Counted from the first letter of the stretch, positions 46,115 to 58,116 are shown. The stretch is DNA of 64,000 bases from Flammula alnicola (GCA_015499995.1 JADNRV010000123.1:62001-126000); one strand, 5' to 3'. The notes: generated by a model not told the origin, from the letters alone. Made by a program: numbers and translations.

Positions 46115-47960
46115 AATAATGAGCAGTGAGGTGGTGAACGAATACTTGGGAATTGGATAGAGCGAAACCCTTTGAGGACGTGCGCCACCTGACCATAGAG
46201 AGGTTTCATTGGAGCCTAATTTTAGTCTAAGTCATGCAGAAGAGAAGATATGACGACGGAAGATATATCAACCGAGACAAAAACCTGCTCATTCAAAGTT
46301 TCGGAGAGAAGCCGAATAGAGCATGAGGGTAAGATGGTATAACGAACACAGAAATTTTGTAAAATCTACTTCGCTGTCCTGTAACCACCCTTCGTCCCGC
46401 TGCATCTCTGATTCCCTCCGCACAAGCCAAACTCTATTCCTATGTCAAGTGAAAACTCGGTTTTAGATTGCGTGACTTGGTTCAAGCCTGCGCAGCGTAT
46501 CCGCATTGCATTTGTGGTATCGATATACAGTAGGATGGGAAGGGAGATATTATATGACAGAAGGCGAGAACAAGGCGAGAACCGACTCCCGAGAGCTCCC
46601 GAGTTACTTGCGTGGAGTAACGTTGCGTGTAAAAGTCCGGAGGGTGCATGTAATTATGTAATATACATATCCAGTTTTCTTCTAACGGCATGTCACATGA
46701 TATTCAGATTTACGGAGAGAGAACTTAAGGAGAGAAAATCCTTGGGAAATCCAGTTACTTTAATACTTATACCAATGCGTAAACGCTACATGAAAATGAC
46801 TTCCAGCTTCAACCTTCGAGATTATGGGGCATTTGGAACTCAGCACACTGCGCTCAGGCTTTGAGGCCGAGGCGTTATTTATATCGGCCTCTGGTATTAC
46901 TACTGGAAGTCATCTGTCTTGGAAAGGCGACGTTATTTATGGCTGGTATTTGTTTGCCGTAACGGTGGAAAAATGTGAGCACGGACAGGTCTCAGAGAAC
47001 TTTCCATGACTCATGCATGCGTCGCTCATGGAGCAACACTCAGCGACATTCACATCCGGTCCTTTCTCTTGGTCATTCAACCCTTAGCCAAAGATTGCGA
47101 GTGCAGGGAGCAATCATACTACGTTAGATCCCCGAATAGTTTTGTTTGTTCAGTTTGAGCTCATGGCGATGGATATCATGTCCGCAAATAACCTTCTTGT
47201 GACGAACTGCACGGAAAATGATTCATTACGTAGAGTTGGAGGTATCGCGGAGTGGCCATTCAAAGGGGCGTCTCGAAAGTACTACAATATCTAAAAGTCA
47301 TCTTTTTCCCGAAGCAATAGGACCCCGGTAGAATTACGATAGGATACCATTCAAAGCGCCATCATATAAATCAAACGCAGCAAGCTGGAATGATAGGACT
47401 GCCATTGAGTAAATTCTACATGCACTGTAATAACATAGAATGCGGCCTCAAGTAACTCCTCACTGAAGCAAATGATAGAGTTAGAATAGGATACATTAAA
47501 ATCCACTCACATAGAATGAAGGCAAAACTGCAGTCTAAAATCACTTCTATCGGCCGTTGAAATCGTTGATAGAATTAATTCTACGACATTCGGCAAATGC
47601 TCTCGTGGTGACCGTGTTCCAAGCTCTCGATCTGATGGCCGAGGTAGGTGGATCACGAAGTTAGGAAAATTTTGTACATGAACTCAAATCCACGTCATTC
47701 AAGGCAATGCTCTCTCAATCCCTCTCTAAATCAAGCTGAGACCATGATGCTTCCTGATTCCCTCTCGTGAGAACGGCCTTTTAAGCTCACGACCAAATGT
47801 CCGTAGCAGGTGGATCACGAAGTTCAGAACGGGGTGCATGCCCTTGGTGCAGTGATATTGGCCGTTTGTTCGGAACCATGTGACCTTCCAGAGCGCTCAC
47901 GGGGAAACCTTTTCGTTCAAGGGAATGGTCCGGACTCTAGAGGCAAGGTCTGATAGAAAA
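46115..47960. other. Intergenic region
   Basis: No gene recognised; frames are short. The 17-bp direct repeat at 47646 and 47808 lies in the upstream region of the secreted-protein gene at 48124. Confidence 0.4.
47646..47824. repeat. Direct repeat upstream of small secreted protein
   Basis: AGGTGGATCACGAAGTT occurs at 47646-47662 and 47808-47824. Weaker similarity extends about 25 bp to the left (AAGCTCTCGATCTGATGGCC / AAGCTCACGACCAAATGTCC). Position about 300-480 bp upstream of the start codon suggests regulatory sites or a small local duplication. Confidence 0.5.
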
Positions 47961-48102
47961 TGCATAAATACCTGTCCCTCTGCAGCTTTTTCACTCAGCT
48001 CCTCTTCCTACATTCGATCAGGTTAGCATTCTTTCCAAGCCTCCTCTTCATCATCCTGTTGTATAACCTTTAACTCACTCCACTTTTTTTTCGGTCATTT
48101 AG
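47961..48102 (+). promoter_or_regulatory. Core promoter and 5'UTR intron
   Basis: ATAAATA at 47964-47970 is a good TATA box about 155 bp upstream of the ATG. Pyrimidine-rich DNA (CCTGTCCCTCTGCAGC) follows. A GTTAGC...CATTTAG intron (48022-48102) appears to lie in the 5'UTR, ending 21 bp before the ATG. Confidence 0.5.
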
Positions 48103-48123
48103 AAGCTACGCCATCTCACCATA

Positions 48124-48507
48124 ATGCAATTCAACGTTGTCTTCATCGCCACCGCTCTCCTCGCTTCCGCCTCTCTGGCGATGTCCGCCACAGTCACTGG
48201 CTTCGCCGGGGCGGGCTGCACTGGTACTAAGGGCCAGAGTTTCCAAGTGCCGTCTGGAGAATGTTTCAGTTTGGGAAGCGGCTCGACGAAGTCATTCAGC
48301 TATTCTGGTGTCCCCAGTGAAATCGAGTTCTACGTTTCTGGCGGTGGCCATGATTCTTGCACCAATGGTCCGAGCTTGGTGCTTGGTGGTGGCTCTGGAT
48401 GTGCAACCGCGCCTACCGGGTAAGCTCTGAGTGAACTTTTTGATGGGGTGGAACTAATGATGTTTGTTGGTGGTAGATTTAATTGGGAGAGCCTTGCGGT
48501 CTTTTAA
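48124..48507 (+). CDS. Small secreted cysteine-containing protein
   Basis: Two exons (48124-48419, 48477-48507; intron GTAAGC...GGTAG) give 108 residues. The signal peptide MQFNVVFIATALLASASLAMS is followed by a mature Gly/Ser-rich domain with Cys in GAGCTG, GECFSLG, DSCTNG and GSGCAT, and a conserved-looking end TGFNWESLAVF. The pattern (even cysteines, beta-rich, about 85 residues after cleavage) fits a secreted effector-like or cell-wall-associated protein; the family is not recognised. A strong TATA box and a 5'UTR intron suggest a highly expressed gene. Confidence 0.75.
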
Positions 48508-50982
48508 ATCTCTAGTGGTAGTCGCCACAGAGACAGCTCTCGGTTCCATCAGTCTTGATATGTGAAGCGATATGTATTGAATTGTAATCGCTCAAGGGAT
48601 TTGTCGAAGTCAAATAAAACTGTTTTTTGAGATATGACGACGCTGGGCACGGGTTTTTGGCAGTGAGGCGTGAGTGCGTGAGTGTGAGTGAGTGAGTGAG
48701 TGGTGTGTGTAAGTGTCGCATATTGTGTGAGTGCGTGTGCAAGCGCCCGTTGAGCGCCTACGGATAATGCACCCGGTCACACATGTTCCCACGGCACCTG
48801 GCACACAAGCCCTCGCGCAAAAACGGCAACATGCACCCTCCTTCTTTAAAATTGGGTAGAACGAATTTTATAGGTACTACATTAAACATAAAAACTATTT
48901 GTAAGTACTCTAAATTCTTTTACCGGCTTGATAGAGGTAATCTGCTTGGCTTGATGTTCTCATAGGTCGCTCACACTACTAAAGCCTAATGACAGCGTAA
49001 GTTGTAGGTAAAAACTATATGTACAACGAGGAGTTGTCGACCTATAGATATCAACCATGGATCTTCAAAGCTTCATACTTGAGAATTTCCGACTGTGGTG
49101 AAAATTTGGGGGCCCAGAGAACCCTCCAAAGCAGAATCAATGGTTTACAATGGTTTAATATGGTGACGTCCACCATCTCCATTCAGAAGGTCAACGTTCA
49201 ACAGCAATCGATGGCCTAGCTTGCTCTTGTAGATATGCTACGCAGGAGCGGGCAGACGTGGGGGTTAAGACGACAAGTTCAGCCGGCGCATGCCATTCCG
49301 AGCTTCGTGCGCGCTCGGGGAGAAAAGCTGGAGAAGGGACGGCATGTTGAGGGTGAAGCTGCTGAGGATCAGTGCGAGCCAAAATATGGAGAGATGATGA
49401 TGAGAGGAGGATACTAATGTCGATATACGTACTATACATTTTCTGCCACTGTACGGGCATGTATCTGACGAGTTACACTGCAGACAGAAAGATCGGAACT
49501 GTAGGGAAAAGAAAGCTAGTCGCTCGAGTTTTTCGTATCCGAATCGCTGGATTTTTGCACATTATTTTACGGATGGATAGACCAGGGAAGAACGGGCGGG
49601 CGCTGTGTGGCGCTGTGTCTTCTGTGAGCTGGCAGAGAGGGAGTGGCGACGGTTCACCGCGCTGGTGGGATGCATCACAGCCGTCTCCACGCTGAGGGTT
49701 TGTGAGAGGATTGATTGAGGTGAAGGAGCATGTTGACCATGCGGTGGGCTCGATGTGGCAAGGGAGAGCGAGAGGAAGGAGCTAGGGTGGCGATCGACTC
49801 ATTGTCGGTAACTAGTAAGAAAGAAAGCATACGACGCGAGCTGATACGGAAACTGCATAAGACTCAAATAGGGGAGAAAATATATGTTCAAGCCTATCTT
49901 TCCACGTCTCAATAGCTCGTTACCGTCCTCAACGTTCAACAAGCATGGGTTCCATCCATCCCAGTCTCCAGATAATGTTTTGGCATATATCGCCGGGGTG
50001 CACGAAGACGGGTATGTTGTCCAGAGAATCGTCTATCAGCAGTGCAGAGTTTGTCTCATTAGCGATACGAGAGGCGGAGACCCGACGTTTCACGAGGATT
50101 GGTGGAAGCGGAGATATGCTGCGGTGAGAGTTGAGTCAGAGCGGGGAGGATAATCGATAAGCGATATCTATAAAGTGTTGGCTACATACCTGGCACTGTA
50201 CATCCGTGAGGCGGGTCAATAAATAAAAGTACCTCGTATACCAGGATTTTTTTTTTTGCATACCTCTTGCCCTCTTGGTTCAAATTCTCAAACGGAACAT
50301 ATAAGTCATGTGAAGTATTGATTTTCCCTTTAAGGGAATGTCAAAGTGGGGGAGAGTTGGGCTAGTTTCTGTATACCTCAAACTTCTAGTATTCTAATAT
50401 TCGTCATACCCGTATACCCCATGCCTCTTATCCGAACGTACCACCTCAACTGCCACCGACCCCTCCAGCACCTTCAGACTGGAATGCTGATCCTCGACTT
50501 TCCGAGTTTAGCCGTGTTCTTCAAACACTAGGTTGGTTTCCTCCTTTGACACCGAGACCTTGACACAGGCCTCCCCTGATGCAACGAGTTCGTGTGGGTG
50601 GGCACATGTGACAGTGAGATCAGGTCACACCGTGGAGTAGATTAGATAGCATAGGTCACATCAGCACGTGCATGTTCAAGTCCGTATGTAACAGTATAAT
50701 GATTAATAATAATAATGTACTATTATGTAGATGCCAGCGAGCGCGTAGCTGAATCCATTCTTGCCTTTCGCCATTGCCTGCGACGCCATCCGCACGGCTT
50801 CCCAGCTCGACGCGCATATTCGGTGAGCATATCCGAGAGCAGGCCAGATCGTCCTCCTCCAACGATGTTACCTTTTCGATAAGGATAAGTACTATAATCT
50901 TTTCCCTCGGTAGCTCGGCACATAAATAATCTACATGACTTTCCGCGACCCTCACAAATATTTATTTCTCAGCGTTTTCGGT
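48508..50982. other. Gene-poor region with microsatellite and repeat copy
   Basis: A GAGT/GTGT microsatellite lies at about 48668-48735. Decayed-looking DNA at 49160-50160 has only short frames. A poly-T run lies at about 50250. The inverted dispersed-repeat copy at 50637-50860 abuts the truncated glyoxal oxidase. Confidence 0.45.
50637..50860 (-). repeat. Dispersed repeat family copy, inverted
   Basis: On the minus strand it reads GATATGCTCACCGAATATGC, CGTCGAGCTGGGAAGC, GGCAAGAATGGATTCAGC and CGCTCGCTGGCATCTACATA, then CATCTAATC-like DNA. It resembles 12810-12955 most closely. A minus-strand frame here (MASQAMAKGKNGFSYALAGI) looks protein-coding. Confidence 0.6.
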
Positions 50983-52334
50983 CTTCCAGATGGTAGAGTC
51001 CTGATGGTGGCAAACAACCAAACGATCAATTTGCGACATCGAGAAGAATACTGAGACCATCCTCCCAGACATCCCGAACGGCGTACGCGTCACGAACCCG
51101 TTCGACGGCTCCGTGACCCTCCTCCCTCTCTCGCCACCACTCTACACCCCAGAGGTCCTCGTCTGCGGTGGAACCGCCACTAGCGACCTAATCCAACCCG
51201 CGAACCTGTTTTCGCAGGATCCTGCTTCTGACCAATGCAGTCGTTTAACCATTACGCCTGAAGGTATCAAGAAGGGATGGCAAGTCGAGAAGATGTTGGA
51301 AGCGCGCATTATGCCCGAGCTGCTGCTCCTTCCCAACGGCCAAGTCCTCATCGTCAACGACGGCCAGACTGGATATGCTGCATTCGACACCGTTCCGGAT
51401 CCCGTCGGGTTCCAGTCGAATGCCGACCATGCAGCGTATGGTCCCATTCGCGCGATATTTCATGTTGTTATATGCTTACCTTACTCCTTGCAGGTTCACG
51501 CCGTCTCTTTATACCCCTGAGCTACCCCTTGGCCAGAGGATAAGCAACAAGGTCATGCCTACGACCGATATTCCTCGTGTATACCACTCCGTTGCGAGTT
51601 TGACGCCCCAAGGGTAGGGTCGTTTTCTATGCCAGCATCACAGAAACACAATTAATCCCTCTTGCGTATAATTAGAAACATTCTCATCGCCGGCTCCAAT
51701 CCCAACGGCCAAGTTGTAAACGGAACTGGAGAATTCCACACGTACATGTATTTTTGCCCCAACCCAGCACCGCAACTTTCCTCTAACATCTCAATCATGC
51801 AGCGAATACCGCGTTGAATACCTCAACTCCCCATATATGTCCCTGCAGCGCCCCGTCATGTCCAACGTGCCGGCCAAGATCGGGTTCAATAAGCGCTTCA
51901 CGACCAACGTTTCCGTCCCGAAGAACCTGAAAGCAAACTCTATACAAGGTGTTTTTTTCAAACTTAGTTCACACGTCTCGCGCCTTAATCATGCTAATGT
52001 CCATTTTCTCGCCGTCTTCTAGTCGCTCTTATGGACCTAGGCTTCTCCTCTCACGCATTCCACTCGAGTTCGAGATTGGTCTTCATGGACGCTCAGCTAT
52101 CCCCAGATCGTAAAACTCTGTCTATTATGAGCCCTCCGAATAGCAGAGTGTACCCACCGGGCCCTGGTGAGTTCATGTCCCGTCCGTTCTCGGATTTGGT
52201 TTTCTTAATGGTTTTCATGTCCAGCGTATATTTTCGTGACTATCGACGATGTTACTAGTGCCGGCGCACAGGTTATGGTTGGAAGCGGCGCTCCGCCACC
52301 AGTCGCTGACCAAGGCCTCCCAAACCAATTTTGA
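50983..52334 (+). pseudogene. 5'-truncated glyoxal oxidase (AA5_1)
   Basis: The C-terminal half of a copper-radical oxidase of the glyoxal oxidase type. It starts [16 protein letters not shown] and has a frameshift at about 51035 before [16 protein letters not shown]. It then continues [31 protein letters not shown] and [19 protein letters not shown]. After an intron come [30 protein letters not shown] (Tyr-His copper ligands), [37 protein letters not shown] (C-terminal His ligand) and DGSG-like VMVGSGAPPP near the stop at 52334. At least five introns splice cleanly. The N-terminal blades with the Cys of the Tyr-Cys cofactor and the axial Tyr are missing, and upstream DNA is a repeat. It cannot form the active site. 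Intact family members secrete H2O2 for lignin-degrading peroxidases. Confidence 0.85.
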
Positions 52335-52546
52335 AGTAAATATACATTGAATTGCATTCCGCTACAGTTGCCTGAACGTAATTCATGAAAAAGAGAGATA
52401 AGATATGTCACATTGGGTTTTGTGTGTGAAATCTTTCACAGCCTCATGGCGTCAATACGAACAGCCTTGCGTGTGAAAGCTTCGTCCATGTCCCTTCCCT
52501 CATACGCCCTTGCAGCTATTCCTACGCCGACACGATAACGCCCGCG

Positions 52547-54555
52547 ATGGATACTACTTCTCTGACCCATAACACAATGTTTTCTTCTACCTCCAATGCT
52601 GTGTTTACTGGCGGAACATTCACTCAGCACAACGGGCCCAGTAGTGTGAAAGTTGACAGTGCTAAAGGTGCGACACAGTAATGCTTCCCGAAGGATATGC
52701 TCAAATTGGTGGATGAGAACTAGGAGGGTTTGAGCGCCTCCTAGAGGTAGTGGCACCAGCTGCCTTCCACAACTCTGAACAGCGCGCCGACACTCCGAAA
52801 TGTCACCCAAATACGAGGATTGCGGTCTTACAGAAGATTATAGACTGGATTCAGAATAGCGAAGACCGCGACGCATGGATAATGTGGTTACACGGTGCAG
52901 CAGGTGCAGGAAAGTCCGCGATTACCCAATCTATCACTGAGCTCTGCGTAAACTCGAAGCTCGCTATTGCGAGCTTCTTTTTCTTTCGCACAGATCCTAC
53001 CCGCAATTCTGCACACCCCCTTGTCGCGACGCTCGCCTATCAGCTTTGTAGGACGAGTTCCGCTGCTCGGGAAATTATCACACGAGCTATCGAGAAGGAT
53101 CCTCTGGTGTTCCAACAGTCATTCAAGTCACAGCTTGAATCCCTCATTATCGAACCTCTTCGCCAGCTCAAGCGCATCTCCGATGTTTCAACCGATCTCA
53201 CATTTCCATTGTTAATCGTCATTGACGGTCTCGATGAGTGCGAAGGCCGCGATGTGCAAACCAGTATCATTTACGCCATTTCTGATGCTCTTCGCGATAA
53301 AGATCTCCCCGTTCTATTTCTCATTGCCAGTCGCCCGGAGCAACACCTCACGATGGCGTTCAGTTCGAGGAAGGTGGCCGACATACTTACACGATTGCCC
53401 TTGGACGATACATATTTTCCCGACAAAGACATTCGACTCTTCCTCAACGACAAATTCGCTGAAATAAAGATCGGCCATCCATTCAGGCATCTTATTGACC
53501 CCTCTTGGCCCGCTGCGGACGTCCTTGAAAGCCTCGTCGAAAAATCCTCTGGCCAGTTCATATATGCATCAGTTGTGATGAATTTTGTTTCCTCGTCTCG
53601 TCACCACCCGGTACAACGTCTAGAAGTCATTCAGGGTATACGTCTTGTTGGCGTCCTCGAAACTCCCTTCGCGCAGCTCGATGCACTATATATGCATATC
53701 TTCTCATGTGTGGAGGATATCAAACTTGCAACGCTAATTCTCAGCTTTGCGTTGCTTGGGCGCGCCACCCGGCGTTTGTACATCGAGAAATTTCTCGCTT
53801 TGGCCGAGGGAGACGTAGAGATTGCTTTAGCCGACCTGCCATCAGTTGTGGTACTGGAATCCGACACCATCAAATTCCTTCACGCCTCCCTACCAGACTT
53901 TCTACTCGATCCTGCTCGATCCCAGAATTATTATATTGATCCTCCAAACGCACACGCCGATTTCGCTCACCGCTGGTTCGAACATTCAAAGGCTCGTCGT
54001 TTGATGTCAATTTTTTACTATACTGGTGTGCCTCAATCATACACATATGTCCCTCTATCCTTTACTGATTCAATGTCCATACCTGTTGCCGAATCGCTAT
54101 AGCATCCCCTATCATGATGCTCAGTGCTCCATCAGATCAGGTTGTACGACACCTGGACGCTGCTGCTCCAACCAACGAACTTCACCAAGATATCTTGGAG
54201 TTTGTTCCTCGTCCTGAATATTTTATTGCCCTTGGGAGTGAGACGGCTTTCAGCCCTGTAACGGCTCCGAAGATGTCGAAGTTTCTCTCTTCCATCAAAG
54301 CCCTGGTAAGGTCCACTCATTAAAGCACAACTTTGTTTTATCTGAGAAATTTAACAGGATTTCGGGGACGAACACAGAGCGTACAATTATCAGCTTGAAA
54401 TGATGACTCGGATGGCCAAAAAGAAGTATCCGGATAGCTTCCGTGAATTGGGTAGGGATCACGACATTTCTAAAATCCTCATCAAACTCGAGGAAGAAGG
54501 CATATTCAAGAAGTGGCCGTTACGCAGATTGTTGGAAAAGGTATTCAATATGTAG
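52547..54555 (+). CDS. NLR5: intact short NACHT NTPase
   Basis: The only plus-strand copy. Exon 1 from 52547 encodes MDTTSLTHNTMFSSTSNAVF, then GGTFTQHNGPSSVKVDSAKG. After a GTGCGAC...AACTAG intron comes GFERLLEVVAPAAFHNSEQR, PKCHPNTR, Walker A GAAGAGKSAITQSITE, FFFFRTDPTRNSA, Walker B LLIVIDGLDECEGRD, IASRPEQHL and LHASLPDFLLDPARSQ. An intron after FYYTG joins to DQVVRHLDAAAPTNELHQD...FLSSIKAL; a further intron precedes DFGDEHRAY...MAKKKYPD...DISKILIKLEEEG. The tail lacks the Gln/Glu-rich insert and ends directly in the amphipathic segment IFKKWPLRRLLEKVFNM. All junctions keep frame. A cytosolic STAND ATPase is expected; no effector domain or repeat sensor is seen. Confidence 0.88.
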
Positions 54556-55529
54556 CTGGATGACAGAAGCAACACCTCGATTCTCAATTCGATTGACATC
54601 GGGGGGTTTGGACATTGGGTATCTTCATACGCTAAGAGCTGGTGTCGTGATCCAGATCGGTCTCTGTGTGGATCGGGTGTGTATGAATTATTTGCTATTT
54701 ATGACGAAGTAATCTTAAATGCACTTCGACTCCGAGCTAGAGGTAGCGAGTCGGATGTCCAAGACCTGGCGGTAGCGGGGTGACCTTGATTGTGCTCACG
54801 CCTTGGCCCGGGATACGTGTAGGCTGTTGTCATTTTAATATGCCATGTATGTGCCGAGGATGAACGAGGTGAATAACGGTGTGGAGAATGGAAGATCGCG
54901 CATTCGAGACGGTTGGTGGTATGGTGTCCCAGCACCTGTGTACATCACAACATTGCAATTGACGGTTGCGTTGGGATGACGATCCATTCCAAGTTGCCTG
55001 ACGGCCTTATCCCGTTGGTATAGTGGACATCTATAGCTACTTTGACCTCTTGGTAAGTCTCCCTCTAAGTCCAATATCATAGAGTTTCTCATCAACGACC
55101 AGTCCCTGGGTATTCCCAAACGAAGGATGAGCCAACTCGTTAGGATCTTCCTTCGGCGAGGCTCCTGCTGCCTTTCATTTCTTTGAGGGGCTGGGTGTAA
55201 TATCCTACCTGCAGAGCAAGACACTACGGAGGTGTCCACATCGGCGAGGACGTTTAACAGTCCCAAACGACCGTTAATGTTGATTTCAAACGTACTTTGC
55301 GGCTGTGTGGGGTGTTCGGATTCTTCATCTTCGCTAGAAGAATGCGCCGAATTTGTGGCATTTGAATTTTGAATGTTAGTCAGCTATTTTTTCATGCAGG
55401 CAGCAGGGTTCGGCGCGCTCGCCAATCGATTTCACTGACAGAGAGGGACCAAGATTGAAAATATTAACTAGTAAATTCGCATCTTATACACATCGTACTT
55501 GAATATCACTGAAAAAGATGGTCGGCAAT
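54556..55529 (-). other. Spacer with decayed minus-strand coding fragment
   Basis: Between about 55266 and 54930 the minus strand shows coding-like pieces in different frames: GRLGLLNVLADVDTSVVSC, then ASPKEDPNELAHPSFGN, then EVKVAIDVHYTNGIRPSGN ending IAML-stop. No GT donor separates the last two, so a frameshift is likely. Not recognised. It may be the ruined 3' end of an enzyme gene. Confidence 0.35.
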
Positions 55530-56506
55530 TTACCATGGAAGGTTGGTTCCATCGAAATGCCAGAACGCGCTAGTCTTCTCGAGCGTGAGTGCCTCGGAGA
55601 TCTTGATGACGTTGTCGGCAGCGGCCTCTGGTGGGAAATGAGGGACCTGGGGAGCGTATTTCGCCATCCACTCGTTGATGCCCTCGCCGAGAGCTGTCTG
55701 TGACCAGCCTGTCGTGATATGATCGTGTAAGAAAACACAAGTATATTGTTGAAAGAGAGAAAGATGCGTACCCGGGTGGATAGCGGCGGTGGTGACGCCT
55801 TCATATTTAAGGGTAGCGGCCCACTTGTGCGCCAGCCTGAGAGTATACATTGTAAGTATACCAGCATTCTGACGAATAAAAAGACAAGACACACATGTTG
55901 AGAGCAGCCTTGGCAACAGAGTACGCGTTGAATTGGCCAGCCATCAGGAATGTAATCTGGGACGAGGCGAGGACGGAGCTGATAAAGATGATCCTCTTCA
56001 ACTCGGACTTCTTGACGAGAGGAAGGAAGGCGCGGGAGACGCGGAGAGGAGCGACGGTGCTGAACGTCATTTCGTCTGCGAATTCATCGAGGTTTCTAGA
56101 TAAATTTTAGTACAGCGAATTGATCTTCGTTTAAGATCAATGTGAACGTACAAGTCTTCAAACCGGGTGTTTGGTTGAGGGTTCTTGCCAGCGTTGTTGA
56201 CGAGGTAGTCGAGCCCGTTGGGGAGGAGAGGGGTGACGGCTTCGACAGCCCTGTCAACGCTCTCTTGGCTCGTGATATCTAGTTCGACGATTTTCAGGCT
56301 CTTTGGGTGCTTCGAAGCGAGCGCCTGAAGCTCTGGGGAATCGACGCTGCGAGCAGTGGCGATGACGAAGTTGCCGTCGTTCTTGAGCTATAGTTGATCA
56401 TTTCGTGAGCGCTTGAAATGGGCGTTCTGAGGCCGGTACGTACCAGATTCTCGACGGTGTTGTAACCGATACCCCTGTTAGCGCCGGTGATCAACCAGGA
56501 AGGCAT
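55530..56506 (-). CDS. Short-chain dehydrogenase/reductase
   Basis: Multi-exon gene starting MPSWLITGANRGIGYNTVENL (Rossmann TGxxxGIG cofactor motif). The second exon (LKNDGNFVIATARSVD...VELDITSQESVD...YLVNNAGKNPQP) carries the NNAG motif. The next, NLDEFADEMTFSTVAPLRVSR...RIIFISSVLASS, supplies the catalytic Ser region. FNAYSVAKAALNM gives Tyr-x-x-x-Lys. The C-terminal exons read KWAATLKYEGVTTAAIHPG and WSQTALGEGINEWM...FDGTNLPW. About 250 residues, the classical SDR size, cytosolic. The closest style is fungal NAD(P)-dependent ketoreductase-like proteins of unknown substrate. All catalytic residues are present. Confidence 0.88.
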
Positions 56507-58116
56507 GCTGAATTGGTGAGTGAGGTGAGTGGAGCTGTTGAAGATTGCGGGAGGTGGAGGCTGTTGTTCTGACTCGTCCCAACCATCCTGGAGGTCTTTT
56601 ATATGTCAAGGATAGAAGTGAATAGAAGAATGTCGAAGGTGAGACAAGAGCAGGGACGGGACGCGTATGCTACTTGCAGGAGGAGCAAGACACGTCGAGT
56701 GGGCGTTTGACTAAGGATTACGAATAATTCATTGCGACCAGTCGTGCTATTTTTAGATTTGGTCGGAGGCGGCAGTGCCATTACCGATCCCCGAAGCCTC
56801 TCTCATTTTTGTCAGCGCACCGAGGTCGGGTAGGGTATGGGCGCTTCATTGATACATCAAATGCGCGGCGCAGATGATTGCTAGAGAGGTAGCACACTCG
56901 ATTTACAGTTTTGCTTGTTACAAATAGTTATCCTTTTTAGATCACCAGCGGCACTGATTCACGGGGAATTTAGTCAGTCGCCCGTCCTGCGCCCCTTGAC
57001 GTTCTCGGGGAAAAGTGATGGGACAGCCGACAACGGTCCGCAGTCAACATTCGGTATAGCTGGCGGTGTTGTGATAAGTCGAAGGCGGCGAATAGGACAA
57101 AAAATCATATTGGTAGAGTACTTGGGCTCAGAGTGCTCCGTGGAACGATATTATTGCTATCGAGGCATCTATTACATTGAATAGTGACCGAATCGCGGAA
57201 GAAACCTGAGGAAGAAACTAAAAAATGAGTACCACGTATTTGTGAGCGCCAAATCCTAAGGATTCATGGAAATGGCGGACGCGATGCACTCGCCGCCAGG
57301 AGGTCGCTGAACGATGGCAGGACACCATGATGAGAATTGACACTAGTCAATTGAGACAGCGATTAGAAAGTCCGTGAAGTCGAAACTGGTTCACGACGCA
57401 CCATACAGGTTTCCCTCTAGTGTGTTTCAAATTTCCCCCGTTAATCACTCCAAGCTTGAACGAACGAATTATGAATGAGGCAAAGAGTTCACTATGCATT
57501 ATGAGAGCGTCAAGCCTGAGTCGAGCATGAAATTTGGCTGTCACTCTATGAACACATCCGCCAATTTCTCCTCGACGCGAGCTCAGATACCATCTTGCAA
57601 GAACGACTCAAAGATATATCACCCATGAAAGGGCGTATATTACGTAGCATTTGGGTATTTTTATCGTCAATACTATTCGGTCTGACGGAAAACGTCAGGG
57701 AAATTATAAACAAAAACGAGGACGGAGACCCACCTTTACATGGCACTTAACAAGGTCCTGGGCTGTTCACGATTATGTTAAACCCTGTTTCGAGGCAAGC
57801 ACTGTATCTGTCTGTAAACGTTGAGATATAAGCAAGGAGTAGGGTTAAAAAAACAAGACTAGAGAGAAACAAAAAAGCAATTCAGCATCAGCGCGCGGAA
57901 TCCTTGCCTTTGTTGGATACGACGATACGACGTGGATATGAAGTGGATATGAAGTGGACGCGTGGTTTGTTTGTTGACAAAGGTGCCACGTGTGAAAATG
58001 AGTAGGGTTAAGGTTGGAATGGGTTCGTGCGGACGACAGGCTGTGACTCCCATCTGCCACTCATCCACTCTCCTCCTCCCCCGCCCCACTCTCCTCCCCG
58101 CCGCTTATCGTCAGTC
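56507..58116. other. Intergenic between divergent genes
   Basis: No gene recognised. Divergent promoters are expected for the dehydrogenase (left) and the FHA gene (right). An E-box-like CACGTG at about 57987 lies some 130 bp upstream of the FHA start, followed by pyrimidine-rich DNA. Confidence 0.35.

Noticed and set aside
47600..47900. Similarity of GGTGGATCACGAAGTT to a primate Alu word
   Set aside because: A short chance resemblance; the copies are a local duplication in a fungal promoter region.
48668..48735. GAGT/GTGT repeat as CRISPR or satellite
   Set aside because: A simple microsatellite without spacers.
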